Shown one piece after another: positions 29,315-33,692 of a stretch of 33,692 nucleotides of DNA (within the stretch, counting starts at the first letter, position 1; every line of letters begins with the position of its first letter). A model generated the notes under the pieces. It searched no databases. It was not told the origin of the DNA and saw only the letters and a list, made by a program, of their open reading frames with translations. The position numbers were made by a program, and so were the translations under genes. The DNA is from Candidatus Allofournierella pullistercoris. Lineage in GTDB: Bacteria; Bacillota; Clostridia; Oscillospirales; Ruminococcaceae. The stretch covers positions 1 through 33,692 of the forward strand of contig JAHLFP010000060.1 in NCBI GenBank assembly GCA_018883715.1. The letters run 5' to 3'.

Positions 29315-32043
29315 TCGTCTTCTTCCTCATCCGGATCCATCCAGTTTCTAAGCTCTACCATATTGACTATATAGTTCGCAGTACGAACTCCTGTGCCTGT
29401 ATCTGGAAAGCCAACACCAAGAGCGAACAAATACGGAGGAACATTTTTGTTCGTAGACTCCTTTTCATCCAAGCGAGTCTCAATAATATGCAGCATAAGC
29501 AGCGGGCTGCGTTCTTTGATCAGATAGGCACTGTCCGACATATGCTTATCGCCATTTTGCTCTCTGAATCGGCGCTTGGCTTCTTCGATTTCTTCCTCAG
29601 AAAGTCCAACCCTTGTGCATCCGCCTGAACCGACTTTAACCTTGGTTCCGCTGATTCGAATCATCTTATCGTCAGCGATAACAGTACGGCGCTCGGTGGC
29701 TTTAATCGGCAAAACCTCGCCTCCGTATTTCAATCCAGCATCATACGCAGAGCCTTCACCATCGGTAACAAGCGCAACATCCCATGTCTCATTACCCATT
29801 TTCTCATCGATATATTCCGCCAGCGCTCTTCCTTGGAATGCCAAGTGCCACGGATGGGTTTCAAAAGCCAACAGCAGCTGTACAATCATTTCCTTGGGTA
29901 CTCCGCGCCAGTAATAAGGCTTTTCCTTCACATCACGCGTGCCTGCTTCTGCAAGATGATCAACAAACTCCTTGAATACAGTTTCGTTGGATTTGAGAAT
30001 ATCCAAATTAGCCTTCAGCCTGGGTGTTTCAAGAAGCTTACCGGAGACAGTGACGGGACGGCTTACCTGTGTGGCAGAACGCATCTTGTTGCGCGCTGTC
30101 GCAATCAGCGAATTCGGATCCTGACGAACCTTTAAACCGAATTCCATCGGTGTCTGGTTCGCCAGTTTCATCTTTGCAATTTCGTCCTTAAGTTCATTGG
30201 CCGCTCTCGTGATATATCCATACCAGTCAATCGCCTCTTCGGACATCCAAATGCGGAAAAGATCGTCGTAGTTCGGACGATAGCCGAACCACCGTCCCAT
30301 CTGCAGAAGGGTATCATACATCTGCGATCTGCGATAGAAATAGCTGACACCTAAACCTTCCAAGGTCAATCCTCTGGACAGGCTGTTTCCGCCAATTGCA
30401 ATTGCCCTGAGGCCATCATCTTTATGATTGAAATAGTCCAAACTGGTTGCACCGGTCTTCTGGTTTACAGCCCGTACTGCAATAGGAGCGACAGCTCGAT
30501 TGAGGTATTTCGTACATATTTCATCCCAACTCACGGCGCTGATCGCTTCCAATTTATGCTTGTCCCAAACTTTGCGGAGGTAACGAAGATTGCTGATTTT
30601 CTCACGTTGGGCAGAAGGCAGTGCAGCATAATTCTGCACATCGGATTTCATCTGAACAAGCCATTCATTCACCGCCTCGGCGATGCGGTTCTGAACGTCA
30701 GTGAATCTGCTGACATGGATCATCATCGATCGATGTTCTGTGTAGTCTCCTCGCAGATCACGAATCGCATTGAACAGCAGAAAATACGCCATAGCTTCAT
30801 ACAGACTGGGCGGAAGTGCATCAACTACGAGATCCTTTTTGTGGGTAAACGGGAAGAACAAATCCATCTCATCACGCCGCAACGGGATAAGTGCATCCGA
30901 AAAGCTGGGCTCATCACCAAAAATCTTGTCTGCACCAATGTAGTTAGTAGGAGGAGCCAGCGAATAGATGAAATCTCTCGGGAACAAATCATCGCCTATC
31001 ATCTCATCTTCCGTTTCCGGATTAATGAAAATATTAGCGAAGGGGGTTGCAGTAATGCCAAGGTAAGACGCCTGATAGAACTCATGAAGCAGCTTTCTGA
31101 TACAGGCATTGATAGCAGCAGGGCTGTCGTCCTCGCTGCGGGTATTTACCGACGCATTATCAGCCTCATCGTCAATCAGCAGCATAGGAAGCATAATCTT
31201 GCCAGTGGTGTCATCTCTGCTTTTAGACAGCCATTTGATTAAATTGTTCAGAATTCGCTTATTCTTTTTTACAACCAAAACGACCGGATCAGAAACACTC
31301 TGGAGATTCAGGTCGTTGCTTTTCAGAACGTTTATATCGAAATCCTTAGAGACAGATGTGAACGCAGCGATGCGCTTCTGCACGCCATAGCGTCCAACGC
31401 CAACAGGAAGATTTTTAATTTCCTGTTCAGCCTTCGGATCCAGATAGTATTCACTTTTGCGTCCGGAGAACTCGGCATCCAAGCGAGACTGTGTCTGCTG
31501 GCGCAGGTTTTCCATCATACCTGCCAGAACAATAATGATCCTATATCCTGTATCAGCAGCTTTATTGCTGATGGCTGTATAGTTAGCTGTTTTGCCAGAC
31601 TGAACATCCCCCAATACAAGTCCGCGGCGCTGGAAGGGCTCGCTGCTTTCCGGATCGCCAAGCAGATCGACGATTTCGTCGGAAACTTTGTCCAGAGTAG
31701 CAGTTACACGCGGGTTCCAATGCTTGATTTCTTCGAGGTACTTTTTATAGCGATTCCAGAAGAAGAAATCTAAATCCGCTCTTCTCGCCGGGAGCCAAGA
31801 TTTATGCGGAGTATTCCTGTCGTTGATAAACACGCCCACATCCATCTGAATAACAATCGAAGCACGAAGCCGAACCAGAATGTCAGCAAATTCATCATCC
31901 GTCACCGCAAATGCGCTCATATTCGAGCGCATAGTCTGCGCCAGATTAATAAACTCCTCCTCGGTGGGGGGAACTTCTTTATACTGTGTACTGACTGCTG
32001 CAGAAATCACATTCTCAAGCATCGCAATATTGGGATTAGACAT
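29311..32043 (-). CDS. Z1-domain superfamily II helicase/endonuclease-type ATPase
   Basis: The 910-residue protein has helicase motif I in GDVQSGKTANY (145-155), DEAD-like motif II in LLIDDEADNAS (289-297), motif III-like YLGITATPFANIF, motif V-like IGGNSLSRGLTLEG and motif VI QMGRWFGYRPNY. These are the markers of the Z1 subgroup of superfamily II. It is thought to translocate on or remodel DNA for the associated nuclease. Its start codon overlaps the MutL-like stop (TAATG), and its end overlaps the DUF4420 start, so the three are tightly coupled. All helicase motifs appear intact. Confidence 0.95.
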   Translation of the reverse strand: MSNPNIAMLENVISAAVSTQYKEVPPTEEEFINLAQTMRSNMSAFAVTDDEFADILVRLRASIVIQMDVGVFINDRNTPHKSWLPARRADLDFFFWNRYKKYLEEIKHWNPRVTATLDKVSDEIVDLLGDPESSEPFQRRGLVLGDVQSGKTANYTAISNKAADTGYRIIIVLAGMMENLRQQTQSRLDAEFSGRKSEYYLDPKAEQEIKNLPVGVGRYGVQKRIAAFTSVSKDFDINVLKSNDLNLQSVSDPVVLVVKKNKRILNNLIKWLSKSRDDTTGKIMLPMLLIDDEADNASVNTRSEDDSPAAINACIRKLLHEFYQASYLGITATPFANIFINPETEDEMIGDDLFPRDFIYSLAPPTNYIGADKIFGDEPSFSDALIPLRRDEMDLFFPFTHKKDLVVDALPPSLYEAMAYFLLFNAIRDLRGDYTEHRSMMIHVSRFTDVQNRIAEAVNEWLVQMKSDVQNYAALPSAQREKISNLRYLRKVWDKHKLEAISAVSWDEICTKYLNRAVAPIAVRAVNQKTGATSLDYFNHKDDGLRAIAIGGNSLSRGLTLEGLGVSYFYRRSQMYDTLLQMGRWFGYRPNYDDLFRIWMSEEAIDWYGYITRAANELKDEIAKMKLANQTPMEFGLKVRQDPNSLIATARNKMRSATQVSRPVTVSGKLLETPRLKANLDILKSNETVFKEFVDHLAEAGTRDVKEKPYYWRGVPKEMIVQLLLAFETHPWHLAFQGRALAEYIDEKMGNETWDVALVTDGEGSAYDAGLKYGGEVLPIKATERRTVIADDKMIRISGTKVKVGSGGCTRVGLSEEEIEEAKRRFREQNGDKHMSDSAYLIKERSPLLMLHIIETRLDEKESTNKNVPPYLFALGVGFPDTGTGVRTANYIVNMVELRNWMDPDEEEDE

Positions 32044-33503
32044 TAGCTCTCCTCCTCTGCTTTTAAATCATGAAGCACATCGGGGTACAAGCAGAATGGC
32101 TCGGTGTGCTCAAGTCTTTCCAGCATCTCCAGTCTAAGGATGCTGTTCGGCACAGCAGATAACATTTGCTCCAATGTTTTCCGCATTTCCGCTTCTTCTA
32201 TTTCGGTATCATTTTCGATCTTTTCATCATTATTCAAATCAACATACAGCTGGTTCAGAGGGATGCTGCGTTCAATATACCGAAGCAGACTCTCAAGTTT
32301 CGTATGGGCTTCTGGAACATCTGCAATAATCTGATCCACCAGCGGGTGGTCACGATTGATCTCATAGGCAACACCGCTGCCCGGAGTTTTCAGCCTCGTC
32401 CATATATGCTCTACTGTATCAGAAGTCTCTTTTTTTCCTCTGAATGTCCAAGTCCGCTTGCTCTTATCTGCAATACGATCAATCACAATTTGAAGGTTGT
32501 TTCTCACTTCAGCAGGAGGAATAGCGTGTGATTTCTTGATATCAAGCGTCCAAAGATCATCCAAATCATTTGGGATATCAACCATCACACGAGCCAGTTT
32601 AGAGAGGTCTCCCTGTCTCATCATGCGGAACCACGTTCCCCAGATCAAAAGGCGCTTGTTTCGGTATACATAAAAGCCCTGCTGCTTCCGAATACCTTCT
32701 TTTCCGCCAAGCTGATTTTTTTCCTCTTCGGTCATCTTGGATATGTGCGGCAGAATATAGGGCTTAACCAGAATCTTTTTTCCTCGGATAATCAACGTTT
32801 CGGTGTCCATTGCCTGCGTGCTTTTCTTCAGCAAAAAAGGATCTGCTGCTTTTATTTTTACACCGTTGAAAAGAATTTCCAGCCGTTTGATGCCTGCTTC
32901 GCCGGATAGATATCTGTGAAAAACAAGCCCCAAATGCTGTCTAACATCGTCCATTTTCCGGCCAAGCGATTTTTCATAATCGACTTCGCCCATAAGCAGA
33001 CGATCAAGATTCTGCCATACGACCAGTGTGCCATTTTCCTGCTCTTTCAAATCAGCGATATGCGGGACCTGTTCAAGGTCGTCTTCATCGAGAACGAGGA
33101 GTGACCATTTCCCTGTTTCAATGACATAATCTAAATCCCATCGTCTGCCGATTATGGTATTGCCCTGTTTGCTGACCACGGTGAGCACGCGGCACTGAGA
33201 TAACGAAGCGGTTTTTAAGCCCAGGCCATAACGCCCAAGATCTGAAGCGTCACGCATATCGGTTGGACTTTTGCTGCCATACTGCATGGCGACATCAATT
33301 TGCGCATCATCCATGCCGGAGCCATTGTCTAAGATGCAGACATAGGCATCATCGACCGGGAAAAAGAACAGCTGAACTTTTCCGGCTTTTGCCGCAATGC
33401 TGTTATCGATAATATCAGCAACGGCAGCTTCCAAGCTGTAACCAATTGCCCTGGTGGATTCCATAAGCACAGGTGCAAATGGAGGCGTTTCCCTAACTTG
33501 CAT
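32043..33503 (-). CDS. MutL/MORC-like GHKL ATPase of the defence operon
   Basis: The 486-residue protein has a GHKL (Bergerat) ATP-binding fold: Glu25 and Asn34 in LEAAVADIIDNS, DNGSGM (59-64) and RYGLGLKTAS (91-100). A transducer-like domain follows, with no MutL endonuclease motif in the C-terminus, so it resembles the bacterial relatives from which eukaryotic MORC ATPases were proposed to arise (Iyer, Abhiman and Aravind). ATP-driven dimer closure on DNA, serving the Z1 helicase and DUF4420 nuclease, is inferred. ATG 33503 follows GGAAGGAT. It is preceded by 97 bp and an XRE-type regulator gene on the same strand. Confidence 0.93.
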   Translation of the reverse strand: MQVRETPPFAPVLMESTRAIGYSLEAAVADIIDNSIAAKAGKVQLFFFPVDDAYVCILDNGSGMDDAQIDVAMQYGSKSPTDMRDASDLGRYGLGLKTASLSQCRVLTVVSKQGNTIIGRRWDLDYVIETGKWSLLVLDEDDLEQVPHIADLKEQENGTLVVWQNLDRLLMGEVDYEKSLGRKMDDVRQHLGLVFHRYLSGEAGIKRLEILFNGVKIKAADPFLLKKSTQAMDTETLIIRGKKILVKPYILPHISKMTEEEKNQLGGKEGIRKQQGFYVYRNKRLLIWGTWFRMMRQGDLSKLARVMVDIPNDLDDLWTLDIKKSHAIPPAEVRNNLQIVIDRIADKSKRTWTFRGKKETSDTVEHIWTRLKTPGSGVAYEINRDHPLVDQIIADVPEAHTKLESLLRYIERSIPLNQLYVDLNNDEKIENDTEIEEAEMRKTLEQMLSAVPNSILRLEMLERLEHTEPFCLYPDVLHDLKAEEES

Positions 33504-33600
33504 ATCCGCTATCCTTCCTTAATCTGTCTATTACGTTATCCCGATTATGAGGACTTCCGCAAATGACATTATCGCAAAATTACTGACCAAAAAAACGGAC

Positions 33601-33692
33601 TCATCTCTCCGCTTTCTCTTCTGGTAAAAACTCCATAATATCACCGATATCTGCGCCCAACACAGCACAGATCTTATTGAGCACCGTGAGTG
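33601..33692 (-). CDS. C-terminal fragment of an XRE-family helix-turn-helix regulator (start outside window)
   Basis: The reverse strand from the window edge reads LTVLNKICAVLGADIGDIME and ends FLPEEKAER before TGA at 33603-33601. The LxKICxVLxxxxGDIMEF pattern is the fourth and fifth helix of a short Cro/C1-type regulator. As the first gene before the MutL-like gene it is placed like the controller protein of a restriction-modification operon. The DNA-recognition helix is beyond the edge, so binding and full length are unknown. Confidence 0.75.
   Translation of the reverse strand, partial: LTVLNKICAVLGADIGDIMEFLPEEKAER

Larger units (their letters stand above)
18280..33692 (-). mobile_element. 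Skin-like element interrupting sigK, with defence-island cargo (right end outside window)
   Basis: The left boundary is defined by the AATGA core joining the sigK 3' half to a large serine recombinase. The visible cargo is a recombinase, an AAA ATPase/nuclease, and a nine-gene restriction/defence operon, all on the reverse strand. The recombinase/AAA part (to about 22090) and the defence operon (22240 onward) differ visibly in base and codon use, the latter being more A+T-rich, so the element is mosaic. The sigK 5' half has not been reached, so the element is at least 15.4 kb long. Confidence 0.75.

Overview
The window looks like a chromosome segment of a gut-type Clostridia member, most plausibly in the Oscillospiraceae/Ruminococcaceae. 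Pointers are a split cobalamin-dependent methionine synthase, a DHHW/DUF4358 gene pair, a membrane-anchored GH25 lysozyme with Pro/Thr-rich linkers, Firmicutes-type ribosome binding sites and a sporulation sigma factor fragment. The species cannot be fixed from the sequence alone. Two mobile elements flank a stretch of ordinary core genome, and each is cut by one edge of the window.

1-1606 is the right end of an integrated element. It holds the tail of a DinD-like gene, a stub that resembles the start of a zeta-type kinase gene, a 27-codon ORF translationally coupled to a tyrosine integrase, and then the 3' third of a tRNA gene followed by its own terminator. This is what remains on the far side when an element inserts into a tRNA 3' end.

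1613-17911 is backbone. In order it carries a surface GH25 lysozyme; a left-handed beta-helix acyltransferase with glmM (amino-sugar and cell-wall precursors); a reverse-strand cydDC-like ABC exporter operon with a DUF454 membrane protein; a YitT-family membrane protein; a short DtxR-family metalloregulator; a DUF4358 lipoprotein with a DHHW protein; a methionine synthase reactivation protein overlapping metH; and a family 2 glycosyltransferase. A GTTAGT-N4-ACTAAC palindrome just downstream of the predicted cydDC promoter is a good candidate operator for the DtxR-family protein.

17934-33692 is the most interesting part. The C-terminal half of a SigK-like sporulation sigma factor (17934-18283) is cut at the conserved ANEIL motif. 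A large serine recombinase is joined to it, and its stop codon lies inside the pentamer AATGA, the same core and position I recall for the Bacillus subtilis skin element. Everything to the right is therefore read as a skin-like element of at least 15.4 kb whose other end, with the sigK 5' half, lies outside the window. Its cargo includes an AAA ATPase/nuclease gene driven from a promoter inside a perfect 21-bp inverted repeat, and a tightly packed defence operon. In transcription order (right to left) the operon is: XRE-type regulator (partial), MutL/MORC-like GHKL ATPase, Z1 superfamily II helicase, PD-(D/E)XK DUF4420 protein, AIPR protein, DNA cytosine-5 methyltransferase, Vsr endonuclease, an unknown 79-aa protein, and an unknown 562-aa protein with a PD-(D/E)XK-like motif. 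The MutL-Z1-DUF-AIPR core corresponds to the Mza-type antiviral system. The Dcm/Vsr module and the two unknown genes extend it. A restriction/defence island inside a sporulation-gene-interrupting element would be discarded only in a terminal mother cell, which would make it a stable way to carry a potentially toxic system.

No rRNA, intact tRNA or CRISPR array was seen.
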